A stretch of 12,475 bases of DNA from Bacteroidota bacterium. Its GTDB lineage: Bacteria > Bacteroidota > Ignavibacteria > Ignavibacteriales > Ignavibacteriaceae. Positions 1-6,245 of this stretch are shown one piece after another. A program made the translations under genes and the position numbers. Below the pieces are notes generated by a model. It made no database searches and was not told the DNA's origin. It saw nothing but the letters and a program-made list of their open reading frames with translations. The stretch spans positions 1 to 12,475 of the forward strand of contig JAJYCM010000049.1 in the NCBI GenBank assembly GCA_021778375.1, in the 5' to 3' direction. Numbering within the stretch: position 1 is the first letter of the stretch; every line of letters begins with the position of its first letter.

Positions 1-11
1 TAATTTTTGCC

Positions 12-47
12 GGGGAAGAGAATAAAAAATATTTCTTCCCCTTTTTT
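12..47 (+). terminator. Rho-independent terminator of an upstream + strand gene
   Basis: An 8-bp perfect stem, GGGGAAGA (12-19) with TCTTCCCC (34-41), encloses an A-rich loop and is followed directly by a run of six T. This is the form of an intrinsic terminator reading left to right. It must serve a gene that ends before the window. It also insulates ogt, which starts about 45 bases further on. Confidence 0.85.
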
Positions 48-89
48 AATTTCTTTTTATATAAATTTCCATCGTACAAACAAGCTCTT

Positions 90-608
90 ATGATGGAAGA
101 AAACAAAATCTTATATACTGCCTCATTAAAAATATCCGGAATACAATTTAATGTCTTTACTTCGCAGAAAGGTATAAGATATCTTTTCGTGAACAAGAAA
201 GACATCACTCTTAAAAATGCCGTTGTTACAAAACTTCATCCGGACGATCCTTACATGTTCTACGTATTCAATCAACTTACAGAATACTTCAACCGCGAAA
301 GGAAAAAGTTTTCAGTGCCGCTGGATATTCATGGAACGGAATTTCAAAAAAAAGTCTGGCAGCAACTGATGCAAATACCATACGGAGCGACGATCTCCTA
401 CCAAATGTTGGCAGAAAATATTGGTAATCCTAAAGCAGTTCGGGCAGTTGGCAAAGCTAATGGATCAAATCCGGTGTCAATTATTATCCCATGCCATCGA
501 GTTATTAACTCAAACGGGAAGTTAGGTGGTTATTCTGGCGGATTAGATATAAAAGAAAAGTTACTTGAACTCGAAGGCGGGTTAAGTCTGAAGTTGTTTG
601 AAAAATAA
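90..608 (+). CDS. ogt: Methylated-DNA--protein-cysteine S-methyltransferase (Ogt/MGMT)
   Basis: This is a suicide DNA-repair protein. It moves the alkyl group from O6-alkylguanine (and O4-alkylthymine) in DNA to its own cysteine, in the cytoplasm. The 172-residue length is normal for the single-domain Ogt/MGMT form, without the Ada N-terminal domain. The C-terminal half is diagnostic: FQKKVWQQL (85-93), IPYGATISY (96-104) and the helix VRAVGKANGSNP (117-128) with the Arg finger R118. The active site IIIPCHRV (131-138) has the acceptor Cys135, and LGGYSGG (145-151) follows. Two ATGs stand in tandem (90 and 93) and neither has a clear Shine-Dalgarno, so the start may be either one. The gene stands alone between two terminators and converges with the small gene to its right. 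The family call is very secure; whether the protein is better named Ogt or MGMT is only nomenclature. Confidence 0.97.
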   Translation: MMEENKILYTASLKISGIQFNVFTSQKGIRYLFVNKKDITLKNAVVTKLHPDDPYMFYVFNQLTEYFNRERKKFSVPLDIHGTEFQKKVWQQLMQIPYGATISYQMLAENIGNPKAVRAVGKANGSNPVSIIIPCHRVINSNGKLGGYSGGLDIKEKLLELEGGLSLKLFEK

Positions 609-622
609 TTTTCTTTTTATTC

Positions 623-658
623 AAAAAAAAAGCGGCTTATTACCGCTTAATTTTTTTT
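623..658. terminator. Bidirectional intrinsic terminator between convergent genes
   Basis: The hairpin AAGCGG (630-635) / CCGCTT (643-648) has a 7-nt loop. It is flanked by an A8 tract on the left and a T8 tract on the right, so it can work as an intrinsic terminator in both directions. It lies just after the ogt stop on the + strand. It also lies just after the stop of the 54-residue gene on the - strand, whose last codon it abuts. Confidence 0.85.
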
Positions 659-821
659 ATTTCAATTCAGACACTTTGCTAATGTCGTCAAGCTTAACAA
701 ATCTTTCGTTGAATTTGAAAGAACCCTTTGATGTTTTAACCGTTTTAATCAGTTTAACATTCACGCCGTCTACTTTCTTTTTAGCCTTTGCTTTATCGGC
801 GAACGATTGTTGTTTTGCCAT
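657..821 (-). CDS. Small lysine-rich hypothetical protein (54 aa)
   Basis: I do not recognise a named family. The 54-residue protein begins MAKQQSFADKAKAKKKVDGV and ends DDISKVSELK. It has 14 Lys and one Arg against six acidic residues, so it is strongly basic. It has no signal peptide or membrane segment. The N-terminal third is Lys/Ala-rich and probably flexible. Residues about 21-47 alternate hydrophobic and charged residues (NVKLIKTVKT, then SFKFNERFVKLDD) in a way that looks like short beta strands. It is judged real because of an excellent RBS (AAGGAG, 7 nt before the ATG), a plausible promoter and a terminator directly after the stop. It also uses codons typical of the window, whereas the overlapping + strand frame gives an unconvincing Leu/Phe/Ser-rich product. 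A nucleic-acid or ribosome-associated role would suit its charge, but that is only a guess. Confidence 0.8.
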   Translation of the reverse strand: MAKQQSFADKAKAKKKVDGVNVKLIKTVKTSKGSFKFNERFVKLDDISKVSELK

Positions 822-828
822 TTTTACA

Positions 829-834
829 CTCCTT
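829..834 (-). promoter_or_regulatory. Strong ribosome binding site of the 54-aa gene
   Basis: Read on the - strand, AAGGAG stands 7 nt before the ATG at 821-819. This is the best Shine-Dalgarno in the window and fixes the start. Most other genes here have weak or no SD, so this small protein may be translated at a high rate. Confidence 0.75.
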
Positions 835-858
835 GCATTTTTATAACATTAAATATAG

Positions 859-887
859 CTAATACCATTTTTAAATAAAAGGAACAA
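859..887 (-). promoter_or_regulatory. Candidate sigma-70-like promoter for the 54-aa gene
   Basis: On the - strand, TTGTTC (887-882) is followed after 17 bp by TATTAG (864-859). TGG immediately precedes the -10, giving an extended -10 form. Transcription would start near 852, leaving a leader of about 30 nt that includes the AAGGAG site. In DNA this AT-rich such matches arise by chance, so the call is tentative. Confidence 0.35.
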
Positions 888-1080
888 AATTTATAAACAT
901 TACAAAAAGTCTAATTTGATTTACCGGATTTAGACCATAACCAATAACTCCCTCTGTCAAACCAAGCGGAATGTTGTGAAATTTCCAACCATTCTATCAT
1001 TCCACCACTCCAATTTTCCTAGGGTTGTGTTACATCAGCTAATAAAATATTATCCGTCATCTTGCGCTTAGCAATCCTCT
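888..1080. other. Intergenic stretch without a recognisable gene
   Basis: No ORF with a start signal or familiar motif was found on either strand. The base composition is less AT-rich than the flanks at about 940-1020. On the - strand the segment reads as short WLEISQHSAWF-like and GLTEGVIGYG-like pieces interrupted by stops. This could be a decayed gene or simply chance. Nothing can be assigned. Confidence 0.4.
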
Positions 1081-1239
1081 ATCGGCCATTTTGTCACACA
1101 GAAGTCTTTTTCCCCTCGATTTTTTGCTTAAATTTTCCCAATTTCTATCAGGCCTATAACAAGCCTATGACAGGCCTCCACCAAGCCTAAAAATCTTATC
1201 CAAATAATGTAGAAAAAATAGTGTGACAAAATGGCCGAT
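1081..1239. mobile_element. MITE-like element with perfect 19-bp terminal inverted repeats
   Basis: ATCGGCCATTTTGTCACAC (1081-1099) is repeated as an exact reverse complement at 1221-1239. The pair bounds a 159-bp segment with no coding capacity. The bases next to the two ends are both TCT (1078-1080 and 1240-1242), which could be a 3-bp target duplication, though that match has a 1-in-64 chance of being random. The interior carries four 11-bp tandem repeats close to its centre. The arrangement suits a miniature inverted-repeat transposable element. The alternative is a structured RNA or replication/binding locus whose arms form a 19-bp stem. The inverted repeat itself is certain; its mobility is inference. 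Confidence 0.6.
1149..1192. repeat. Four tandem 11-bp repeats (CARGCCT core)
   Basis: Four head-to-tail units without gaps: CAGGCCTATAA, CAAGCCTATGA, CAGGCCTCCAC, CAAGCCTAAAA. The core CARGCCT is invariant. The purine alternates G, A, G, A, so the array can also be read as two 22-bp units. The period is about one helical turn, which would place the cores on one face of the DNA. The array sits inside the 159-bp inverted-repeat element. It is too short and too regular to be a CRISPR array. Confidence 0.8.
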
Positions 1240-1240
1240 T

Positions 1241-1254
1241 CTTGTTAATACAAG
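1241..1254. repeat. Short inverted repeat next to the 159-bp element
   Basis: CTTGT (1241-1245) and ACAAG (1250-1254) form a perfect 5+5-bp inverted repeat around TAAT, starting one base beyond the right arm of the element. It is followed at once by TATAAT (1255-1260), a perfect -10 hexamer that overlaps a TAnnTTTG match (1257-1264), the Bacteroidota -7 type. No matching -35/-33 element was seen. It could be an operator over a promoter for the micro-ORF at 1323, or chance. Confidence 0.35.
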
Positions 1255-1322
1255 TATAATTTTGGAAGGATTTTTCCTTGCATTTTACTAAGAGCCGCGA
1301 ACAATAAAAATCAAGGATAATA

Positions 1323-1415
1323 ATGACTTTTGGCAAGCCATTTGATAAGTTTTATCAGATTTATAGCCTTAAGTACTTAAAAATTGTAGAGAAATATTTT
1401 GAGACTTCAAATTAA
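1323..1415 (+). CDS. Possible micro-ORF (30 aa), unverified
   Basis: A 30-codon ORF beginning MTFGKPFDKF and ending KYFETSN is preceded by AAGGA (1313-1317), 5 nt before its ATG. This is one of the few good Shine-Dalgarno sites in the window. A TATAAT hexamer lies about 63 bases upstream. The peptide is rich in aromatic residues and Lys, and may be amphipathic and helical in its second half (YSLKYLKIVEKYF). It has no signal peptide and no recognised family. It runs 9 bp into the 3' end of the convergent ybaK gene. Its own DNA carries two palindromes (1343-1357 and 1369-1380), so the segment may instead be non-coding and structured. Protein-level evidence or conservation would be needed to accept it. 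Confidence 0.25.
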   Translation: MTFGKPFDKFYQIYSLKYLKIVEKYFETSN

Positions 1416-1874
1416 ATCAGCAAATTCAGCCCCAGAAATATTCTGCAAATCAATTGGAGCAATGGATACTTGCATTCCTCTTACTCCGGCGCTCACATAA
1501 ATTCTATCGAACAACTGACAAGTTTCTTCAATAAAAGTCGGAAAATTCTTCTTCATACCTATAGGAGAGCAGCCGCCCCTAATGTAGCCGGTTATATTGA
1601 AAAGATCCTTTGTCTTTATCATTTCCACATTTTTATTACCACTGCATCCAGCAGCCTTTTTCAGATTCAATTCTGCCGTTACGGGGATGCAGAAGATATT
1701 TATGCCCGTTTTATCTCCCGCTGTTACAAGAGTTTTGAAAACAGATTCTGCAGCAACGCCAATTTTACGCGCAACTGTTTCACCGCTTAAATCATCTACT
1801 TCAACTTCATACGTGTGAGTTGTGTAAAAAATATTATTAGATTCTATAATTCTAATTGCATTTGTCTTGGACAT
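1407..1874 (-). CDS. ybaK: Cys-tRNA(Pro)/Cys-tRNA(Cys) deacylase, YbaK/EbsC family
   Basis: This is a free-standing editing enzyme. It hydrolyses Cys-tRNA(Pro), which prolyl-tRNA synthetase makes by mistake, and so acts in cytoplasmic translation quality control. The 155-residue length is typical for YbaK. Visible family marks are the N-terminal helix and HTYEVE (20-25). The catalytic-site lysine is in VFKTLV (K47). ELNLKKAA (69-76) and VEMIKTKDL (83-91) follow. The Gly-rich segment is GYIRGGCSPIG (96-106), the C-terminal motif IYVSAGVRG (125-133), and the terminus FADLI. E. coli YbaK has the same order: VYKTLL, LDLKK, VEM, GYLVGGISPLG, IYVSGGKRG. The gene has no strong SD. It starts 58 bp after the end of the ABC ATPase genes on the same strand, so it could be read with them if the weak terminator between them leaks, but no functional link is evident. 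The bacterial YbaK subgroup fits better than ProX, which this length does not fully exclude. Confidence 0.93.
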   Translation of the reverse strand: MSKTNAIRIIESNNIFYTTHTYEVEVDDLSGETVARKIGVAAESVFKTLVTAGDKTGINIFCIPVTAELNLKKAAGCSGNKNVEMIKTKDLFNITGYIRGGCSPIGMKKNFPTFIEETCQLFDRIYVSAGVRGMQVSIAPIDLQNISGAEFADLI

Positions 1875-1902
1875 TTGTAGCTCAATTAAATATTCACAGT
1901 TT

Positions 1903-1936
1903 AAAAAACATGATCTACAAATAAATGTATAATCAT
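1903..1936 (-). terminator. Probable intrinsic terminator of the ABC ATPase operon
   Basis: Read on the - strand, ATGAT (1936-1932) pairs with ATCAT (1914-1910) and TACA (1929-1926) with TGTA (1919-1916). The stem is interrupted by a small asymmetric bulge and has a 6-nt loop. G and a run of six T follow. The hairpin overlaps the stop codon of the ATPase gene. Its stem is AT-rich, so termination may be incomplete. Confidence 0.45.
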
Positions 1937-2760
1937 TCTATTGTACTGTTATTTTCTTCACCATTCCATTTTGTCGCACTTAATTCTTCATAATTCAAGC
2001 TGTAGTTACCTGCTTTCAAAAGAAATTTCGTGTAGGGATGTTTTGGGTAAGAGAACAACTCTTGTGTGGAAGATTTTTCAACGATGCTTCCTTTATATAA
2101 GATTATCATGTCATCGCAAAGCTTATTGAGAATAGAAAGATTATGTGCAATGCATATCATTGTGATTTTATATTCATGGTTAATCTTCTTAAAAAGATTT
2201 AAAAGATTCAACTGCGATTCCGGGTCCTGTGCAGAAAAAGGCTCGTCAAGAATTAATAATTCGGGATTAGCGGCAAGTATTCTTGCAAGTGCTGCGCGCT
2301 GCTGTTCACCTCCGCTTAGTTCATATCCTTTTTTCTTACTTACTGATTCGGTAATGTTTAATGATTCGAATATCTTTTCCTTTTTGGATTCAACATTTTT
2401 AGTTTGGTGACGGATTCTCAAAGTTTCCTCAACTATCGATTCAATCTGCCGAAGAGGGTTTAATATCTCTCCGTTGTTTTGAAAGAGAATCTGGACTGGA
2501 TTTGTGCTCACCTTTTTCCATTCTTCAGAAAAATTATAAATGACTTTCCCATCATACGATTTGTTTATACCGGCTATTATTTTTGCAAGAGAAGTTTTAC
2601 CGCTTCCCGATTCTCCTGCAATTCCTAAAATTTTTCCTTTCTCTAAATTCAAGCTGATATTACTTAATATTATTTTTTTCGCTCCGCCTTTACTCGAATG
2701 AGTTGAGTCGTCTACCGAGTAACAGACATTTTCCAATTTTATTAAATATTTCATTTCCAT
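1933..2760 (-). CDS. ABC transporter ATP-binding protein, Opp/Dpp type (OppF/DppF-like)
   Basis: This is a cytoplasmic ATPase subunit that powers import through the paired permeases. The 275-residue protein has a complete ABC set: Walker A GESGSGKT (49-56), Q-loop Q94, signature LSGGE (148-152), Walker B LLILDEP (168-174), a D-loop at SAQD (176-179) and H-loop His206. The segment YPKHPYTKFLL (238-248) is the start of the C-terminal oligopeptide/dipeptide-transporter extension, which marks the Opp/Dpp/Nik class. The gene overlaps the preceding ATPase gene. The ATG at 2760 gives a 10-bp overlap, while the ATG two codons later (2754) would give a classic 4-bp ATGA overlap, so the start is uncertain by two codons. 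The pair probably forms a heterodimeric ATPase. Its permeases are most likely the divergent genes at 5259-7529, since no others are present, but that pairing is inferred. Confidence 0.93.
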   Translation of the reverse strand: MEMKYLIKLENVCYSVDDSTHSSKGGAKKIILSNISLNLEKGKILGIAGESGSGKTSLAKIIAGINKSYDGKVIYNFSEEWKKVSTNPVQILFQNNGEILNPLRQIESIVEETLRIRHQTKNVESKKEKIFESLNITESVSKKKGYELSGGEQQRAALARILAANPELLILDEPFSAQDPESQLNLLNLFKKINHEYKITMICIAHNLSILNKLCDDMIILYKGSIVEKSSTQELFSYPKHPYTKFLLKAGNYSLNYEELSATKWNGEENNSTIE

Positions 2761-3518
2761 AAAGAATTACCGGCTGTCAAATATTTATTTAATGATTGAT
2801 CACTACCGGTCTCAAAGAATTTTTGGGTATCGATAAAAGCGGAAAGCTTACCATCCGAAATAAAAGCAATTTTATCGCTGATATTTTGTGCAAACATTAT
2901 ATCATGTGTAACCAAAAGAGCGGAATGGTCCTTTCCTCCGTTTAAGTGGTTTTTTTGTGCAACGAACTCCTTTAACTTGATGAGAAACAAATTTGAAATT
3001 GCGGAGTCAATACCCGAGGTTGGCTCATCTAAAATTATAATTTGAGGATGAGCAAGCAAAGCAAGCACAAAGCTTATTCGCTGCGCCATTCCGCCGCTTA
3101 CTTCATAAGGATAAAGTGCGAATAATTTATTAGGTGCGGGCAGGATAAAATATTCCAGCAAATCTTCTGCTTCGGAGATATCCTTCGCAATCCTTCGGAA
3201 GTAATAATCAAATTTCATTAAATGATCAAAGCTGTTTATAGAATCCTGAAAGACGTATTTTATTTTATTTCTTCTTATATCAAGCAGAGTTGAGTAATTT
3301 AACGATAAAATATCTTCTTTATCGAAAACAACAGTCCCTTCAACAGAATAAAATCTACTGTCAAGCAAACCAGTTAAAGATTTAGTCAGAGTAGATTTCC
3401 CGGTTCCGTTTGACCCAAGGATCGTAGAAATTTTACCCGGTTCAAGGGAAAAGCTTATCTCGCTTAAAAGGGTTCCCTTTTCATGAAGAATAATTTTTTT
3501 AATTTTTACGTCAAGCAT
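2751..3518 (-). CDS. ABC transporter ATP-binding protein, Opp/Dpp type (OppD/DppD-like)
   Basis: This is the first gene of the leftward ATPase pair. The 255-residue protein shows Walker A GSNGTGKS (35-42), Q-loop Q91, signature VSGGM (140-144), Walker B IILDEP (161-166), D-loop SGID (168-171) and H-loop THD with His205. The signature ends in Met instead of the usual Glu/Gln (SGGM versus SGGE/Q), which is a tolerated variant. The protein is shorter than typical OppD/DppD (about 320-340 residues). The HPYT-type C-terminal extension is missing, while its partner keeps one, so this subunit may be reduced. No SD was seen before the ATG. The start lies 75 bp from the divergent binding-protein start, so the two transcription units share one regulatory region. 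The ATPase identity is secure; the D-like label rests on gene order and the pairing. Confidence 0.9.
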   Translation of the reverse strand: MLDVKIKKIILHEKGTLLSEISFSLEPGKISTILGSNGTGKSTLTKSLTGLLDSRFYSVEGTVVFDKEDILSLNYSTLLDIRRNKIKYVFQDSINSFDHLMKFDYYFRRIAKDISEAEDLLEYFILPAPNKLFALYPYEVSGGMAQRISFVLALLAHPQIIILDEPTSGIDSAISNLFLIKLKEFVAQKNHLNGGKDHSALLVTHDIMFAQNISDKIAFISDGKLSAFIDTQKFFETGSDQSLNKYLTAGNSLWK

Positions 3519-3575
3519 TACTAATCATTTGTATTTATAAAACAAAATAATAAATTAAGATGAAAGATTTAACAA

Positions 3576-3590
3576 TATTTGCAGCAAATA
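3576..3590. promoter_or_regulatory. 15-bp palindrome in the divergent transporter intergenic region
   Basis: TATTTGC (3576-3582) and GCAAATA (3584-3590) form a perfect 7+7-bp inverted repeat around a single A. It ends 3 bp before the ATG of the binding-protein gene. The one-base spacer suits a dimeric regulator's operator better than an RNA hairpin. Its position would let a bound protein block the start of the rightward operon. No confident promoter hexamers were found in the 75-bp region (3519-3593). Confidence 0.4.
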
Positions 3591-3593
3591 ACA

Positions 3594-5252
3594 ATGAATA
3601 TAAAGCGAATTTCTTTTTTAATATTGTTTTTATTAATTGCATTTCTACCTTCATGCAATAAGGAAAATTCTTCGCATTCAAACCGTGTTATAATCGGAAT
3701 CTCATCCGATATTGAATCGACGAATCCTCTCTTTGCATTTACACCAAATGAAGGCAATATTTCGGAGCTTCTTTATTTAAGTCTCGTTCAATTTGATTGG
3801 GATAAGCAGAAGGGAGAATTAATTCCAAAACCGATGCTGGCAAAAGACTGGTACTGGAATGCTGATTCCTCCTCAATTACGCTTGATTTGAGAAACGACG
3901 TTTACTGGTCAGACGGCGTTCAGTTTACAGCGAACGATGTTGTATTTTCTTTTGATGTTTATTCAGATCCAGTAGTGCAAAGCAGCCTTTATGGAACCTT
4001 TAAGAATTTCTATACCGACACGTCTCTTCACATAGATATAAATAAAACTTTTACAGTTGAAAGTCCTTTTAAGATAAAAATTAACTTTAAGAAAGGCTCT
4101 ATACCTAACTTTGTAGATATCGGTCTTCCTTTGATTCCGGAGCATGTCTTCAAAAATGTTGACAGAAAAAATTTAATTACCACTGAAAAAGACATGAAGC
4201 CCGTAACAGATGGCCCGTTTTATCTTTCTAATTGGGAAAAGAATCAAGCAATTATTCTAAAGGCAAACAAGAAATCATTTTTACACAAATCTTCAGGGCT
4301 TTCAGAACTGATTTTTAAGGTTGTTCCAGATTACAGCTCAAGAATAATGCAGCTTAAAAGAGATGAGATCGATTTAACGGAAGATATTGAAGCTGGCGAT
4401 GTTGCTCAACTTAAAAATATATCAAGTCTAGTAATCTCACCGATAGATGGAAGAGATTATGACTACGCAGCATGGAATAATATTGATCCGGATGCATATA
4501 AAAGGAATAAAATAATTCCGAATAAAATATTTGGCGATGAAAAAGTCCGGGAAGCTTTTACCTTTGCTATTAACCGGCAGGAAATAGTCCATGATTTTTT
4601 AAATGATCTTGGCCAAGTTGCATCTGGACCGGTGTCTCCTATTTTCAAAAATGCTTTAGATACTATGCTGAAGCCACTTCCTTATGATCCGGATGAGGCA
4701 AAAAGAATATTAGCTGCCGACGGATGGAAAGATGTTAACCAGGATGGCATCTTAGAAAAAGGGAATCAAAAACTGTCGTTTACCTTTTATATTCCCAGCG
4801 GAAACCCGCGTAGAAAATATGCAGCGACAATAATTAAAAATGATTTAAGAAAAATTGGCGCTGATATAAAAATCGAATCTCTTGAACCGCAAGTATTTTT
4901 CCAAAGAATGTTTGCTCATGAATTAAATGCCTGGATGGCAGGTTGGTCTGTCCCGATTCCCCTTGATCTAAAATCTCCTTGGTATTCCGATTTGAAAAAT
5001 ACTCCATTAAATGTTTACGGTTATCAGAGCAAAGCTGCTGATGTAATATTGAATCTTATCGTACACGAGAAATCCTCAAAACAAAGAGATCAACTTTATA
5101 AAAAATTCCAGGAGTTACTATACAAAGACAATCCAGTGACATTTCTTTATTGGGTTGATAATATTGTTGCCTACAACAGGAGGATAAAAAACATTAGTAT
5201 TACACCGCTTGGTGATGTTGAACATTGCTGGAATTGGTCAATAACTAAATAA
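3594..5252 (+). CDS. ABC transporter substrate-binding lipoprotein, family 5 (SBP_bac_5, peptide type)
   Basis: This is the extracytoplasmic ligand-binding subunit of the importer. The ATG at 3594 is chosen over an upstream in-frame TTG (3579). It gives a clean lipoprotein signal: MNIKR, a hydrophobic core, and the lipobox LPSC with Cys21 as the lipidated residue. The TTG would fall inside the palindrome at 3576-3590. The resulting 552 residues are the usual size. Family-5 features include the opening strand VIIGISSDIESTNPLF, the segment ITLDLRNDVYWSDG followed by TANDVVFSFDVYSDP (the classic YWSDGxxxTAxDVxFSF region), and AFTFAINRQEI. The C-terminal helix is RDQLYKKFQELLYKDNP. The ligand cannot be read from sequence: peptides are likeliest, but family 5 also binds nickel, sugars and opines. 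The gene begins the operon SBP-permease-permease-kinase-bEBP, with 6 bp to the next gene. Confidence 0.92.
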   Translation: MNIKRISFLILFLLIAFLPSCNKENSSHSNRVIIGISSDIESTNPLFAFTPNEGNISELLYLSLVQFDWDKQKGELIPKPMLAKDWYWNADSSSITLDLRNDVYWSDGVQFTANDVVFSFDVYSDPVVQSSLYGTFKNFYTDTSLHIDINKTFTVESPFKIKINFKKGSIPNFVDIGLPLIPEHVFKNVDRKNLITTEKDMKPVTDGPFYLSNWEKNQAIILKANKKSFLHKSSGLSELIFKVVPDYSSRIMQLKRDEIDLTEDIEAGDVAQLKNISSLVISPIDGRDYDYAAWNNIDPDAYKRNKIIPNKIFGDEKVREAFTFAINRQEIVHDFLNDLGQVASGPVSPIFKNALDTMLKPLPYDPDEAKRILAADGWKDVNQDGILEKGNQKLSFTFYIPSGNPRRKYAATIIKNDLRKIGADIKIESLEPQVFFQRMFAHELNAWMAGWSVPIPLDLKSPWYSDLKNTPLNVYGYQSKAADVILNLIVHEKSSKQRDQLYKKFQELLYKDNPVTFLYWVDNIVAYNRRIKNISITPLGDVEHCWNWSITK

Positions 5253-5258
5253 TAGTGT

Positions 5259-6245
5259 ATGAAGAAAGAAATTCTACAACTGTTATTTAGGAGAATTTTT
5301 ACATCGATCATTATCCTGTTTTTATTGATCAGCTTTCTTTTCTTTTTGTTGAGAATATCTCCGGGCGACCCTTCGTTAAAATTTATTTCTCCCGATTTAA
5401 GTCCGAAACTTGCCGCAAAAATCAGGGACTCTTTTAACTTAAACAGCTCTCTTGTCGATCAGTATAAAGCATTCTTAATAAATTTAGTTCGGGGAAACTT
5501 CGGAATTTCTTATACATACCGGATGCCGGTTTTATCGGTTATAAAAGATTATCTTCCGTTTACTTTAATTTTTTCGAGCATAAGCTTTCTTATTCAAATT
5601 CTTGCTGGTTTCTTTTTAGCACTGTTCTCGGTTAAAAAAATAAATGGGGTATTTGACAAAACAATATCAAAGTTAAGTCTGATTGCTTATGCTATTCCGT
5701 CTTTTGTACTTGGAGTTTCTTTAATACTTGTTTTCTCATCGGCATTAAATTTATTTCCTTCATCCGGATTATCTTCGTTCGACTTCAGCTCATTTTCATT
5801 TTTTCAAAGACTTTCTGATTATGCATTTCATCTCGTTCTTCCGTTGATAACTTTATCCTTAAGCGGTGTCGCGGTTTATTATAAGTATCTCCGCGAAAAT
5901 TTAGAGGATGTTTATAATAATACTTTTGTGTTAAATCTTCGGGCTCACGGATTTACTGAAAGAGAAATTACAAGAAAGCATGTTATACCGAATGCTATCA
6001 ATCCACTAATATCAGTCGCCGGCGTTGAACTTGGACTTTTATTTGGCGGGGCTCTTGTAACTGAAGTAATTTTCGGATTACCCGGAATGGGGCGTTTGAC
6101 TGTCAACGCTATCCTTTCTCGCGATTATCCACTTGTAATTGGATGTACATTTATTTCCGGGGTGCTCGTTATTCTTTCGAATCTTGCCGCTGATTTAATA
6201 AAAGTTAGAGTTGATAAACGCCTCTTAAAAAGTACCCTTAATTAA
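5259..6245 (+). CDS. ABC transporter permease, Opp/Dpp type (DppB/OppB-like)
   Basis: This is a membrane-spanning subunit that forms half of the import channel. The 328-residue length is normal. Family features are TM1 at about 12-31, then ISPGDP (33-38), the extracytoplasmic segment GNFGISY (79-85), and TMs near 101-124, 140-166, 189-207, 252-270 and 291-311. The cytoplasmic EAA loop is NLRAHGFTEREITRKHVIP (226-244), with the conserved A, G and LP-type spacing that docks on the ATPases. The ending FGLPGMGRL (272-280) and SRDYP (287-291) is highly characteristic. The start is 6 bp after the binding-protein stop, and the stop codon abuts the next ATG (TAAATG). This tight packing indicates one transcript. 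Confidence 0.95.
   Translation: MKKEILQLLFRRIFTSIIILFLLISFLFFLLRISPGDPSLKFISPDLSPKLAAKIRDSFNLNSSLVDQYKAFLINLVRGNFGISYTYRMPVLSVIKDYLPFTLIFSSISFLIQILAGFFLALFSVKKINGVFDKTISKLSLIAYAIPSFVLGVSLILVFSSALNLFPSSGLSSFDFSSFSFFQRLSDYAFHLVLPLITLSLSGVAVYYKYLRENLEDVYNNTFVLNLRAHGFTEREITRKHVIPNAINPLISVAGVELGLLFGGALVTEVIFGLPGMGRLTVNAILSRDYPLVIGCTFISGVLVILSNLAADLIKVRVDKRLLKSTLN

Noticed and set aside
598..846. 82-codon + strand ORF overlapping the end of ogt
   Set aside because: It is antisense to the 54-aa gene, is Leu/Phe/Ser-rich without any motif, has no RBS and would read straight through the bidirectional terminator.
900..1070. Remnant gene on the - strand (short readable pieces such as WLEISQHSAWF and GLTEGVIGYG)
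   Set aside because: The pieces are in different frames, are interrupted by stops and match no family I can name. Listed only as an intergenic stretch.
1149..1192. CRISPR array
   Set aside because: The units are 11 bp with no spacers, and no cas gene is present.
1267..1282. GG-N10-GC match resembling a sigma-54 promoter (AGG ... TTGCA)
   Set aside because: Only the GG and TTGC cores match. The rest of the -24 element is wrong, and only the doubtful micro-ORF lies downstream on that strand. One such match is expected by chance.
3579..3593. Upstream TTG as the start of the binding-protein gene
   Set aside because: It would add five residues before a perfect lipoprotein signal and would place the start inside the palindrome. 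The ATG at 3594 gives the standard signal-peptide geometry.
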